Below are positions 1 through 6,043 of a stretch of 10,767 nt of DNA, in pieces (position 1 is the stretch's first letter; every line of letters starts with the position of its first letter). The position numbers were made by a program, and so were the translations under genes. A model generated the notes under the pieces. It had not been told where the DNA came from, made no database searches, and saw nothing but the letters and a program-made list of their open reading frames with translations. Source of the DNA: Crocinitomicaceae bacterium. Its GTDB lineage: Bacteria; Bacteroidota; Bacteroidia; Flavobacteriales_D; Sanyastnellaceae. The stretch covers positions 1 to 10,767 of the forward strand of contig JADLBA010000263.1 of assembly GCA_020848015.1 (NCBI GenBank). Direction: 5' to 3'.

Positions 1-27
1 CATCTAATTCATCTTTTATTATTTTCA

Positions 28-42
28 TTTTTTTTTTTTTTT
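28..42. repeat. 15-nt poly-T homopolymer
   Basis: An uninterrupted run of 15 T lies at the window edge, beyond the stop codon of the GxxExxY gene (on its sense strand it is a poly-A run). The flanking 60 bases are strongly AT-rich and hold no gene. Such runs are error-prone in sequencing, so the exact length should not be trusted. Confidence 0.8.
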
Positions 43-50
43 CTTTACCA

Positions 51-94
51 ACCAATCATGTTAATCTTTTAATCCTACAAATCCTGATTCTGAC
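51..94 (-). repeat. AATCCTGATTC-type direct repeat, copy 1
   Basis: This 44-base stretch matches bases 520-563 at 35 of 44 positions with no gaps. It runs through the 3' end of the GxxExxY gene and encodes its final residues (SQNQDL) and stop. Read on the minus strand it contains CAGAATCAGGATTTGTAGG. From memory, AT-rich units of this type are widespread in Bacteroidota and some other phyla, often next to GxxExxY genes; I could not check this here. Confidence 0.75.
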
Positions 95-494
95 TTTTAT
101 TAGGATTTGCGTGATTCAGATTATATTTTGGATTGAAAATTTTCTTGAATTGAAGGCTTGTTGAACCAAAATTGATAAGTAATCCAATTTGTTTATCATA
201 AGCAACTACATAATTTTTAGCTTGAGCTAAATGTACATCTTCCAAATTGATGATAGCCTTTAATTCAACCACAATGTCACTTTCAACAATAAAATCTGCT
301 CTTCGAGTGCCAACGTGAATCCCGTCATAAAAAATTTCTTTTTCAATTTCTCTTCCAAAACTCAAACCGGCTCTTTCTAATTCAATAGCCAAACAACGTT
401 GATAAATAACTTCTTGAAAGCCATTGCCAAGGGTGTTGTGCACCTTCATAGCACAGCCGTTTATCTTATATGTTATGTCATCATATTTATTCAT
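75..494 (-). CDS. GxxExxY family protein (PD-(D/E)XK-like)
   Basis: This 139-residue protein belongs to the GxxExxY family. The signature is at residues 23-31 (GNGFQEVIY), followed by a helix rich in Leu and Glu. A PD-(D/E)XK-like nuclease core follows: RADF with Asp67, then VVELKA with Glu77 and Lys79, then Gln91 in AQAKNYV, and the family's hydrophobic GLLINFG strand at 103-109. The length is slightly above the usual 120-130 residues. The extra C-terminal tail (NPKYNLNHANPNKSQNQDL) is encoded by the AT-rich repeat at 51-94. The biochemical role of the family is not established; the fold suggests a nuclease or nucleic-acid binding. The start is an ATG with AGAG just upstream. It lies 26 bases downstream of the methyltransferase gene on the same strand, so co-transcription is likely. 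The family assignment is confident, the function is not. Confidence 0.85.
   Translation of the reverse strand: MNKYDDITYKINGCAMKVHNTLGNGFQEVIYQRCLAIELERAGLSFGREIEKEIFYDGIHVGTRRADFIVESDIVVELKAIINLEDVHLAQAKNYVVAYDKQIGLLINFGSTSLQFKKIFNPKYNLNHANPNKSQNQDL
78..109. repeat. 8-bp perfect inverted repeat within repeat copy 1
   Basis: CAAATCCT (78-85) and AGGATTTG (102-109) are exact reverse complements separated by 16 bases. The structure spans the last codons and stop of the GxxExxY gene. It could act as a weak stem-loop at the end of the transcript or reflect how the repeat unit is built. No strong G+C stem followed by a T-run is seen, so it is not called a terminator. Confidence 0.5.
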
Positions 495-519
495 CTCTTT
501 TATTTCTTAATCTTATCTA

Positions 520-563
520 ACTAATCTTGTTTATCCTTTAATCTTGAAAATTCTGATTCCGAC
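520..563 (-). repeat. AATCCTGATTC-type direct repeat, copy 2
   Basis: This is the second copy of the 44-base repeat (35 of 44 identical to 51-94, same orientation). It encodes the last 13 residues of the methyltransferase-like protein (SESEFSRLKDKQD) and its TAG stop. The GxxExxY gene therefore lies almost exactly between two direct copies, each of which supplies the C-terminus of the gene before it. Confidence 0.75.
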
Positions 564-1216
564 AGTTTTAAAAAATGCACCAAGGGAAAATCCTTTACTG
601 GTTCATCAATAGCGTTGGCTTCGCCTTCGTCATTAAAGAAAGAAAATTGATGTGTTTTCTGCACCAAAAATTTAAACATATAATCTCTTCGTTTCAGCAT
701 TGTGCCGTTTACGGCACTCCACTCACTAAAAATAATCGGTTGCTTTGTTTGTGGATTGGTAAAGTCCAAAGCATCGCCCCACAAAATATTTCTGTGTAAA
801 AGAAAGTCCACGCTACGCAACACTTCGGATTTGCATTTGTCGGCAAACAAAGCGTTGTAGCGTTCTTTAAAAATGTTGAACAACCGCTTGCGGCATTCTT
901 CTGCATTGTCTTCCAAAATGTCCACACCATAAATATTGCACACGGCAAGCACAGCGTAGCGTTCCCACTCAATTTGGGTGTGAGCATATTTGTGCTCTAC
1001 AACGTTTAGTTTTCTGTTCAGCACTTCCGCAAGGAAATTACCGTTACCGCAAGCAGGTTCAAGGAAACGGCTGTCAATGCGTTCGGTTTCGTGTTTCACA
1101 AGGTCAAGCATAGCGTTTACTTCACGTTGGTTTGTAAAAACTTCTCCGTGGTCGGCTACACGTTGCTTTGATTTAACTTGTTTGTCTTGTTTTATTTCTT
1201 CGTTCAATTCTATCAC
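521..1216 (-). CDS. DNA methyltransferase-like restriction-modification subunit M
   Basis: This 231-residue protein resembles short proteins usually annotated as restriction endonuclease subunit M (N6-adenine methyltransferase fold). GEVFTNQREVNAML (24-37) matches the motif X region. FLEPACGNGNFL (51-62) is SAM-binding motif I. YGVDILEDNAEECRKRL (96-112) carries the motif II acidic residue Asp99. ILWGDALDF (144-152) is motif III-like. The catalytic NPP(Y/F) motif IV expected soon after is absent; the sequence instead reads IIFSEW, then KRRD (175-178), and ends in FPLVHFLKL plus a repeat-encoded tail. It may therefore be a non-catalytic or partner-dependent subunit, or a decayed enzyme, although this short form also seems to exist as a stand-alone family. 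The start is GTG: an in-frame TAA immediately precedes it and no upstream ATG is possible. No restriction subunit is adjacent within the window. Confidence 0.75.
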   Translation of the reverse strand: MIELNEEIKQDKQVKSKQRVADHGEVFTNQREVNAMLDLVKHETERIDSRFLEPACGNGNFLAEVLNRKLNVVEHKYAHTQIEWERYAVLAVCNIYGVDILEDNAEECRKRLFNIFKERYNALFADKCKSEVLRSVDFLLHRNILWGDALDFTNPQTKQPIIFSEWSAVNGTMLKRRDYMFKFLVQKTHQFSFFNDEGEANAIDEPVKDFPLVHFLKLSESEFSRLKDKQD

Positions 1217-1231
1217 TTAATTAATGCTTGT

Positions 1232-1239
1232 CAAAGTTA
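1232..1239 (-). promoter_or_regulatory. Candidate Bacteroidota -7 promoter element
   Basis: The minus strand reads TAACTTTG, an exact match to the Bacteroidota -7 consensus TAnnTTTG, 15 bases upstream of the GTG start of the methyltransferase-like gene. No clear TTTG -33 box is seen at 19-21 bases further upstream. The implied 5' leader would be only about 10 nt, so this is tentative. Confidence 0.3.
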
Positions 1240-1515
1240 AAATTTAATGCCGTTGTTCAGTCCGCTTTTGTCTAAAAGTCCATTCGTCCAGTTATCATGG
1301 TGGTGGGTGGGCTTGGACGAGACACAAGAAATTCCTTATGGAATTATTTTCTCCAGTTTCGTGGAAAAAGAATGTGATATTGAGAAGGCTTGAGGTGTTC
1401 GATTTTTCAAACAAAACAATAGCTTCTGGCATGACACAAAGATGAGATGAAACGCAGTCAGACGGTCTGAAAATCAAGTGACCGCGCTACTCCGGCCACG
1501 AAAGCAGATAAGTAA

Positions 1516-1544
1516 CTACTGCTGATAGACCACCACATCAGTAG
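1516..1544 (-). terminator. Hairpin downstream of the SDR gene, possible terminator
   Basis: CTACTGCTG (1516-1524) and CATCAGTAG (1536-1544) form a 9-bp stem with one mismatch and an 11-nt loop. It starts 18 bases past the stop of the minus-strand SDR gene, where a terminator is expected. On the transcribed strand the hairpin is followed by TTACTTATC rather than a clean T-run, so intrinsic termination would be weak at best. Confidence 0.4.
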
Positions 1545-1561
1545 GGAGGGCAAATACCAGT

Positions 1562-2557
1562 TTATTGCCGGATAAAAGAAACTGTATTCTCTATTGCTTC
1601 ACGAACCGGCTGAAATACGATGCCGGTAGCCTTTTTTAGCTTTTCAGAGTCATAGAAAAAACGTATGGAGGAGTTGCTTACTGTTTCTTTTGTAATCAAT
1701 GCCTTTTCACCTGTAAATAATTCTTTGATTGCATCTGCCCAGCGGGCAATATGCAACAGCAACTGCGATGCCTCTCTCTGAGGCGGAGGAATTCCTAAGG
1801 ATTCTGATGCCACTTCAAAAAATTCTCTCATTGAAAGATTTTCGGAAACAGCAATAAAACGCTCGTTTGTATTTCGTAATCCGGCAAGATCTACCATTGA
1901 TTTTGCAACATCTACAGCAGATATATAACCTGTTCCGCCGGACGTATAAGCAGGCAATCCTTTTCTGATTTTTTGGAAAATACTGGTGCTACTTCTTGTT
2001 TCTATACCGGGCCCCACAATAAACCCCGGGTTGATGATCACCGCATTCAACCCCTCTTGTATTCCCCGCCAAACCTCCATTTCGGAAAGATGCTTGGTGG
2101 TGCCGTAGTGTGTATTGAACGACGACTTTACCCACGGTGAATTTTCATCGAGGGTAACTCCCGGAGTTTCGCGCCCGATAGCTGCAATAGAAGAAACATG
2201 ACAGAACCTCTCAACACCCAATTCCATAGCCATATTAACCATATTGGCCGTTCCCTCCACATTGACCTTGTACATGGTTTGTCTGTCCTTCCGGTGATAA
2301 GAAACCACCGCGGCAGAATGATACACGGTATGACAATCCGACATCGCTTCACTGAGTGAAGAAATATCAAGAACATCTCCTGCAGCCCACTGAATTTTCG
2401 CATACAATGATGAGTGACCGTAAAACGTAAATACACGCTGTACTGTATCCAGATCGCTATCACTTCTATGTAAAGCCCTTACACATTCACCACGGCGGAG
2501 CAATTCTATCAACACATGCGTTCCCAGCAATCCCGTAGCTCCTGTAACCAGATTCAT
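1562..2557 (-). CDS. Extended-SDR NAD-dependent epimerase/dehydratase
   Basis: This 331-residue protein is a full-length member of the extended short-chain dehydrogenase/reductase family (NAD-dependent epimerase/dehydratase, dihydroflavonol-4-reductase-like). The Rossmann nucleotide-binding motif TGATGLLG is at residues 5-12. An acidic residue at 61 (GDVLD) would contact adenine, and HSAAVVS follows at 80-86. The active site has Ser in HVSSIAAIG (120-128) and YGTTK (151-155) for Tyr and Lys. NPGFIVGPG (176-184) is typical of the substrate-pocket entrance. There is no signal peptide or membrane segment, so it should be cytosolic. Substrate cannot be read from the sequence; nucleotide sugars, steroid-like or aldehyde substrates all occur in the family. 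The ATG start gives the canonical N-terminus. It appears monocistronic, flanked by long non-coding DNA. Confidence 0.9.
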   Translation of the reverse strand: MNLVTGATGLLGTHVLIELLRRGECVRALHRSDSDLDTVQRVFTFYGHSSLYAKIQWAAGDVLDISSLSEAMSDCHTVYHSAAVVSYHRKDRQTMYKVNVEGTANMVNMAMELGVERFCHVSSIAAIGRETPGVTLDENSPWVKSSFNTHYGTTKHLSEMEVWRGIQEGLNAVIINPGFIVGPGIETRSSTSIFQKIRKGLPAYTSGGTGYISAVDVAKSMVDLAGLRNTNERFIAVSENLSMREFFEVASESLGIPPPQREASQLLLHIARWADAIKELFTGEKALITKETVSNSSIRFFYDSEKLKKATGIVFQPVREAIENTVSFIRQ

Positions 2558-2958
2558 GGTGCCAAATTAATCCAGAATGGGTATCTGAAATCTGATATCG
2601 CCCTCTTTCTTTTTCTAATATCTCATGGTGACTGAGTATTCTCCTAAATTCTCACATTCTCATCATCCGATTCAACGACTAATTTGTTTGTATTGCCCCA
2701 TGCACAGACCCAATCATCAGAGAAAAAACAAAGACCCCTTTTTACCATTTAAAACCTTATGAATGATAATTTTACAAGTTGAAAAAAATGTCTGGACAGC
2801 CTTTTATGAATATTCGTTATATATTATGCAAAGGCACAGGCAGCCGCAGTGAATTGGATTCTATCGAATGCACCTACTGGATTTTTTTCTTAAGTATTTA
2901 GAAGACATGTAAAAGATTGAGAGAGTGAAAAGCGGTTTTCTTTTTCTAAATTAATAAA
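2558..2958. other. Intergenic region, no convincing gene
   Basis: About 400 AT-rich bases lie between the divergent SDR gene and the unrecognised ORF at 2959. It should carry the SDR promoter, but no exact TAnnTTTG element is seen at a sensible distance. A 31-codon ATG frame occurs at 2806-2901 on the plus strand (MNIRYILCKGTGSRSELDS and so on), with no family resemblance. Nothing else was recognised. Confidence 0.5.
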
Positions 2959-3213
2959 TTGAAAATTGTGACTGCCAGTGGCTTGTTAGAACGACGAACC
3001 CTCCCCGCTGCCAACCTGACCGGCGACATCAACAACCGTGTTGTGATTTGTAAAGATATTGAACAATCCTGCTATTACGAAGGTTACAAAAGAGGCGATG
3101 AAGATCATCTAATCCAGGGAATTGTCAATGATTTTAAGCTTCCCAGATTCCCTGATAGGTTGATTGAAAAAAATAATCCACCAATAGGAACGATATTGTC
3201 AGAAGGATATTAA
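2959..3213 (+). CDS. Hypothetical protein, 84 codons, possibly a remnant
   Basis: I do not recognise this protein. The frame is open for 84 codons from a TTG and ends in TAA. A GTG at codon 4 is an alternative start, and an in-frame TAA lies three codons before the TTG. The composition is protein-like and rich in charged residues (KDIEQSCYYEGYKRGDEDH), with two close cysteines' worth of spacing absent (only Cys27 and Cys33 are present). The first third is clearly more GC-rich than the rest (ACCGGCGACATCAACAAC region), which could mean a chimeric or captured fragment. There is no signal peptide, membrane segment or clear ribosome-binding site. It could be a genuine small protein, the C-terminal remnant of a larger gene, or chance. 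Confidence 0.35.
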   Translation: MKIVTASGLLERRTLPAANLTGDINNRVVICKDIEQSCYYEGYKRGDEDHLIQGIVNDFKLPRFPDRLIEKNNPPIGTILSEGY

Positions 3214-3275
3214 CTCTGAACGTCATGTTTTTTTATAACGCACTAAATGCACACCCTCCGGGTGAAACCATGAAG

Positions 3276-3309
3276 CCCCTTAGGAATCTTTATTTTAAAG
3301 GCTCTGGGG
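3276..3309. repeat. Composite inverted repeat downstream of the 84-codon ORF
   Basis: An outer CCCC (3276-3279) pairs with GGGG (3306-3309), and an inner CTTTA (3288-3292) pairs with TAAAG (3296-3300) around a 3-nt loop. An internal loop separates the two stems. On the plus strand it is followed by GTTATTATTAA, so it could be a poor terminator for the upstream ORF. The outer stem is short, and the function is uncertain. Confidence 0.3.
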
Positions 3310-3346
3310 GTTATTATTAACACTGTTGCGACTTTTGGGAAATATA

Positions 3347-3379
3347 TAAAAAAATCCCGGTGCTTTAAAAAAATCCCGG
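3347..3379. repeat. Tandem 14-bp direct repeat, 19-bp period
   Basis: TAAAAAAATCCCGG occurs twice, at 3347-3360 and 3366-3379, with a 5-base spacer (TGCTT). The second copy runs into CCCGGGA, so together the two copies generate the terminator stem described separately. Confidence 0.85.
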
Positions 3380-3381
3380 GA
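3355..3381. terminator. Likely bidirectional intrinsic terminator
   Basis: TCCCGG (3355-3360) and CCGGGA (3376-3381) form a perfect 6-bp G+C-rich stem with a 15-nt loop. On the minus strand the stem is followed directly by seven T, and on the plus strand by CTTTTT. It sits about 30 bases past the stop of the minus-strand Lcl-like gene and about 140 bases past the plus-strand 84-codon ORF. It is best read as the terminator of the former and may serve both. The loop is longer than in most strong terminators. Confidence 0.65.
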
Positions 3382-3409
3382 CTTTTTAATTATTATTTTC
3401 CGCAATGAA

Positions 3410-3952
3410 CTATCGAACGCATCTGGCACTGTATGAAGTAGAATACATATTATCAATTCCAATATCTGAATTGGAAAAATTTACGTATAACCGGCCATAG
3501 TTGTTATTACCAAAGTCGTTGATTACATAGAAATACTTGTTTTCCGTCGGATTGGGGATAGCAGCGTAGAGTACATCATCGGACAGAAGATATAAAACCT
3601 CCATATATGTCGGCATCCTCCAATCACTATAGCCGCTTTCTACTAAATTTCTGCAGTAATTAATACAACCAAGAAGACTGAGGGTTGATGATGATGCGGC
3701 ACTGAGCATCGTCGGCGCACTTCCGTTTCCAATTGTAAACATTCCCGAACCACCGGTGGCAGCCACTGCGGCATCCACATAGTCTTTGCTGGCTGCATGA
3801 GACCCCGCCACCGGCAATTCGAGATTGCTGATGTAACGGTCGCCATCGGCTCCCGTCATCTGAATAGATTTATCCACCTCCACCTGAGCAGCCATTGGCA
3901 ATGAAATAATCACAAAAAGTGACACAAGAAAAAAAGAAAGATTGTTTTTCAT
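3410..3952 (-). CDS. Exported Lcl/DUF1566-like domain protein
   Basis: This 180-residue protein has a clear Sec signal peptide: MKNN, then a hydrophobic core (residues 5-18), with likely cleavage after MAA before Gln23. The mature N-terminal part contains SKDYVDAAVAATGG (55-68), a motif common in phage tail-fibre and collar-like proteins. The C-terminal half has a Lcl/DUF1566-like signature: a cysteine pair (C96, C100), SDWRMPTYMEVLYLL (109-123), and an ending SARCVR (175-180). Lcl-type domains are found on surface or secreted proteins of Bacteroidota and Legionella and are linked to binding surfaces, but no enzymatic role is known here. It should be periplasmic, outer-surface or secreted. 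No C-terminal sorting domain is seen. It is short for such proteins, which often have longer repeat regions before the domain. It is monocistronic, with its own terminator at 3355-3381 and a candidate promoter at 4038-4045. Confidence 0.75.
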   Translation of the reverse strand: MKNNLSFFLVSLFVIISLPMAAQVEVDKSIQMTGADGDRYISNLELPVAGSHAASKDYVDAAVAATGGSGMFTIGNGSAPTMLSAASSSTLSLLGCINYCRNLVESGYSDWRMPTYMEVLYLLSDDVLYAAIPNPTENKYFYVINDFGNNNYGRLYVNFSNSDIGIDNMYSTSYSARCVR

Positions 3953-4037
3953 AGCATTGATTTTTTATTGGTTAATAATAGAAGAACAGCAATACCCATC
4001 CCTTCTCAGGATATTAAACAGCATAGAATAGTAAGAT

Positions 4038-4045
4038 CAAAGATA
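4038..4045 (-). promoter_or_regulatory. Candidate -7 promoter element of the Lcl-like gene
   Basis: The minus strand reads TATCTTTG, an exact match to the Bacteroidota -7 consensus TAnnTTTG, 86 bases upstream of the ATG at 3952. The 19-21 bp upstream region has a T-rich stretch but no TTTG -33 box. The implied 5' leader is about 80 nt. Confidence 0.4.
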
Positions 4046-4162
4046 GGAATTTGCACTATAAAAATACTTAGTAACTCGTCGGCTTGGATTTTTTATTATT
4101 CATACACATCTATTTTGCAGAGACCATAACAAAAGGTACTTTTGAGGCGTAATTCTTTTCCA

Positions 4163-5011
4163 ATGGCAACCTCCCTTGAAGAACTGAAAAAGATAGCGAC
4201 ACAGGTACGCCGTGACATTGTCAGGATGGTGCATGCTGTCAAAAGCGGCCACCCAGGAGCCAGCCTCGGATGTACTGAGTATTTTGTCGCACAATATTTT
4301 CACCATCTCAGAATCAATCTGTCAGCATGGAATATGGACGGGAGAGATGAAGATATTTTTTTTCTGAGCAATGGTCATATCAGTCCGGTGTGGTACAGCG
4401 TACTCGCACGTACCGGGCATTTCCCTTTGAAAGAACTCAGCACATTTCGTCGAATTGACAGCCGATTGCAGGGACATCCCACTACGCACGACGGACTGCC
4501 AGGTGTGCGAATGTCGAGCGGTTCGCTCGGTCAGGGTCTTTCAGTAGCATTGGGTGCAGCGCAGGCGAAAAAACTGAACGGTGATAAAATGCTAGTCTAT
4601 AGCCTCCATGGTGATGGCGAACTGCAGGAAGGACAAATATGGGAAGCAGCGATGTATGCAGCGCATCACAAGATTGACAATATCATCAGTACGGTTGACG
4701 TAAACGGTCAGCAGATTGATGGCCCCACTGAAAAAGTGATGAGCCTGGGAAACCTGCGGGCAAAATGGGAAGCATTCGGCTGGACAGTCATGGAAATGAA
4801 TGGCAATGCGATGGAAGAGGTCGTTCTGCGCCTTGAAACTGCAAGATCAATTACCGGAAAAGGAAAACCGGTAATGATACTGATGACTACCTCCATGGGA
4901 AAAGGAGTGGACTATATGGAAGGTACGCACAAGTGGCACGGGGTTGCCCCCAACGATGAAGAACTTGCAAAAGCTCTTGCACAATTACCGGAGACCATTG
5001 GTGATTACTGA
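4163..5011 (+). CDS. Transketolase, N-terminal (TPP pyrophosphate-binding) subunit
   Basis: This 282-residue protein is the N-terminal half of a split transketolase, which transfers two-carbon units between sugar phosphates in the cytosolic pentose phosphate pathway using thiamine diphosphate. Visible motifs: SGHPG (28-32) with a conserved His, LSNGHISP (68-75), SSGSLGQGLSVALGAA (118-133), and the TPP/Mg motif starting GDGELQEGQIWE (150-161) and ending VDVNGQQIDG (178-187). A late WHG (258-260) is also typical. The ATG at 4163 is chosen because MATSLEELKKIATQVRRD matches the usual N-terminus of this family. An in-frame TTG at 4142 with AAAAGG just upstream would add seven residues (MRRNSFP) and cannot be excluded. 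It is followed after 30 bases by the C-terminal subunit, with which it must assemble. Confidence 0.93.
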   Translation: MATSLEELKKIATQVRRDIVRMVHAVKSGHPGASLGCTEYFVAQYFHHLRINLSAWNMDGRDEDIFFLSNGHISPVWYSVLARTGHFPLKELSTFRRIDSRLQGHPTTHDGLPGVRMSSGSLGQGLSVALGAAQAKKLNGDKMLVYSLHGDGELQEGQIWEAAMYAAHHKIDNIISTVDVNGQQIDGPTEKVMSLGNLRAKWEAFGWTVMEMNGNAMEEVVLRLETARSITGKGKPVMILMTTSMGKGVDYMEGTHKWHGVAPNDEELAKALAQLPETIGDY

Positions 5012-5041
5012 TCTCCTGCTGTCAAACATAAAAAGATAATT

Positions 5042-6004
5042 ATGCTCGATTTTAATATTACTGACAAAAAAGATACACGCTCTGGATTCGGTGAGGGACT
5101 GGCAGAACTGGGGCGATCAAATCCAAAAGTAGTAGCTCTTTGTGCTGACCTGATCGGCTCATTGAAAATGGATGCGTTTAAAATGGAATTCCCTGACCGG
5201 TTTTTTCAGGTCGGTATTGCAGAAGCCAATATGATGGGAATTGCCGCAGGTCTTACCATTGGCGGTTATATTCCATTTACCGGAACTTTCGCCAATTTCT
5301 CTACCGGCCGTGTGTATGACCAGATACGCCAAAGCATTGCCTATAGCGGAAAGAATGTAAAGATATGCGCATCTCATGCAGGACTTACATTGGGAGAAGA
5401 CGGGGCAACGCATCAGATTCTGGAAGATATTGGAATGATGAATATGCTTCCGGGAATGACAGTGATCAACCCCTGCGATTTTAATCAGACCAAGGCTGCT
5501 ACAATAGCTATCGCTGATTATCAAGGGCCGGTTTACCTTCGCTTCGGAAGGCCCAAGGTTCCCAATTTTACGTCACCCGAACAATCGTTCGATATTGGCA
5601 GGGCATGGCAGATACACAATGGAAACCACGTAACAATTATCGCCACAGGCCACCTTGTCTGGAAATCAGTAGAAGCTGCGATACAATTAGAAGCCGAAGG
5701 CATTTCGGTGGATCTGCTGAACATCCACACGATAAAACCGTTAGATGTTGATGCCATTGTGCGCAGCGCACAAAAAACAGGAGCCGTGGTTACTGCTGAA
5801 GAACACCAGATAAACGGGGGATTGGGAAGCGTAGTTGCACAAACTCTTGCTCTTCATGCTCCCACTCCTGTTCGCTTTGTTGGTGTGAAAGACAGCTTTG
5901 GCGAAAGTGGTACTCCCGATCAACTGATGAAAAAATACGGGTTGGAGGCCAGCGTCATTTTCAGCGCGGTAAAAGAGGTACTCAGGCAAAAAGTTCAGGC
6001 ATGA
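5042..6004 (+). CDS. Transketolase, C-terminal (pyrimidine-binding) subunit
   Basis: This 320-residue protein is the second half of the split transketolase. It contains the pyrimidine-binding domain and the C-terminal transketolase domain. GIAEANMMGIAAGL (58-71) includes Glu61, the glutamate that activates the TPP aminopyrimidine ring. HAGLTLGEDGATHQ (112-125) and LRFGR (166-170) line the active site. TIKPLD (230-235), TAEEH (251-255) and FGESG (286-290) are C-domain signatures shared with the DXS/pyruvate dehydrogenase E1-beta superfamily. Together with the upstream gene the total of about 600 residues is slightly shorter than single-chain transketolases (about 660). The ATG start is preceded by AAAAAGATAATT, a weak A-rich ribosome-binding region. 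The gene converges on the purine cluster with only 39 bases between stops. Confidence 0.93.
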   Translation: MLDFNITDKKDTRSGFGEGLAELGRSNPKVVALCADLIGSLKMDAFKMEFPDRFFQVGIAEANMMGIAAGLTIGGYIPFTGTFANFSTGRVYDQIRQSIAYSGKNVKICASHAGLTLGEDGATHQILEDIGMMNMLPGMTVINPCDFNQTKAATIAIADYQGPVYLRFGRPKVPNFTSPEQSFDIGRAWQIHNGNHVTIIATGHLVWKSVEAAIQLEAEGISVDLLNIHTIKPLDVDAIVRSAQKTGAVVTAEEHQINGGLGSVVAQTLALHAPTPVRFVGVKDSFGESGTPDQLMKKYGLEASVIFSAVKEVLRQKVQA

Positions 6005-6006
6005 CC

Positions 6007-6026
6007 TGTCGGCACTTGCCGGGACA
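6007..6026. repeat. Bulged hairpin between convergent operons
   Basis: TGTCGGC pairs with GCC and GACA around an ACTT loop, interrupted by a two-base GG bulge. It sits immediately after the transketolase stop, between two convergent genes. No T-run follows on the plus strand, so a role as a terminator is uncertain. Confidence 0.3.
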
Positions 6027-6043
6027 ATAGGGCTGAGCGAAAA

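Larger units (their letters stand above)
1217..1561. other. Gene-poor intergenic stretch
   Basis: These 345 bases separate the methyltransferase-like gene from the end of the SDR gene. The longest open frames (about 60 codons on the minus strand, shorter ones on plus) have no recognisable features and are not called. The stretch contains a candidate promoter near 1232-1239, a 5-bp inverted repeat CGGTC/GACCG with a 12-nt loop near 1464-1485, and a longer hairpin at 1516-1544. One short plus-strand frame from about 1320 to 1393 reads like protein (ETQEIPYGIIFSSFVEKE), but lacks a start and stops soon, so it could be a gene remnant. Confidence 0.5.

Noticed and set aside
521..1216. Calling the methyltransferase-like gene a pseudogene
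   Set aside because: The frame is intact and the conserved-looking FPLVHFLKL end precedes the repeat-derived tail; lack of motif IV may be a property of this short family.
1295..1477. 60-codon minus-strand open frame
   Set aside because: Low-complexity composition, no start context and no family features; considered chance.
1440..1500. tRNA-like look (CCGGAGTAGCGCGGT and a TGATTTTCA loop on the minus strand; CTACTCCGGCCA on plus)
   Set aside because: No T-arm with TTCRA consensus, no matching acceptor stem on either strand and wrong arm spacing, so it is not called as a tRNA or tRNA fragment.
2806..2901. 31-codon ATG frame upstream of the 84-codon ORF
   Set aside because: Too short and without ribosome-binding site or recognisable features to support as a gene.
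3230..3345. Possible insertion-sequence end between the 84-codon ORF and the terminator
   Set aside because: No matching terminal inverted repeat, target-site duplication or transposase is visible in the window.
4084..4117. Possible promoter for the transketolase operon (TTGG then TATTTTG)
   Set aside because: The -7 box is one base short of TAnnTTTG and the spacing (23) exceeds 19-21, so it was not listed as a feature.
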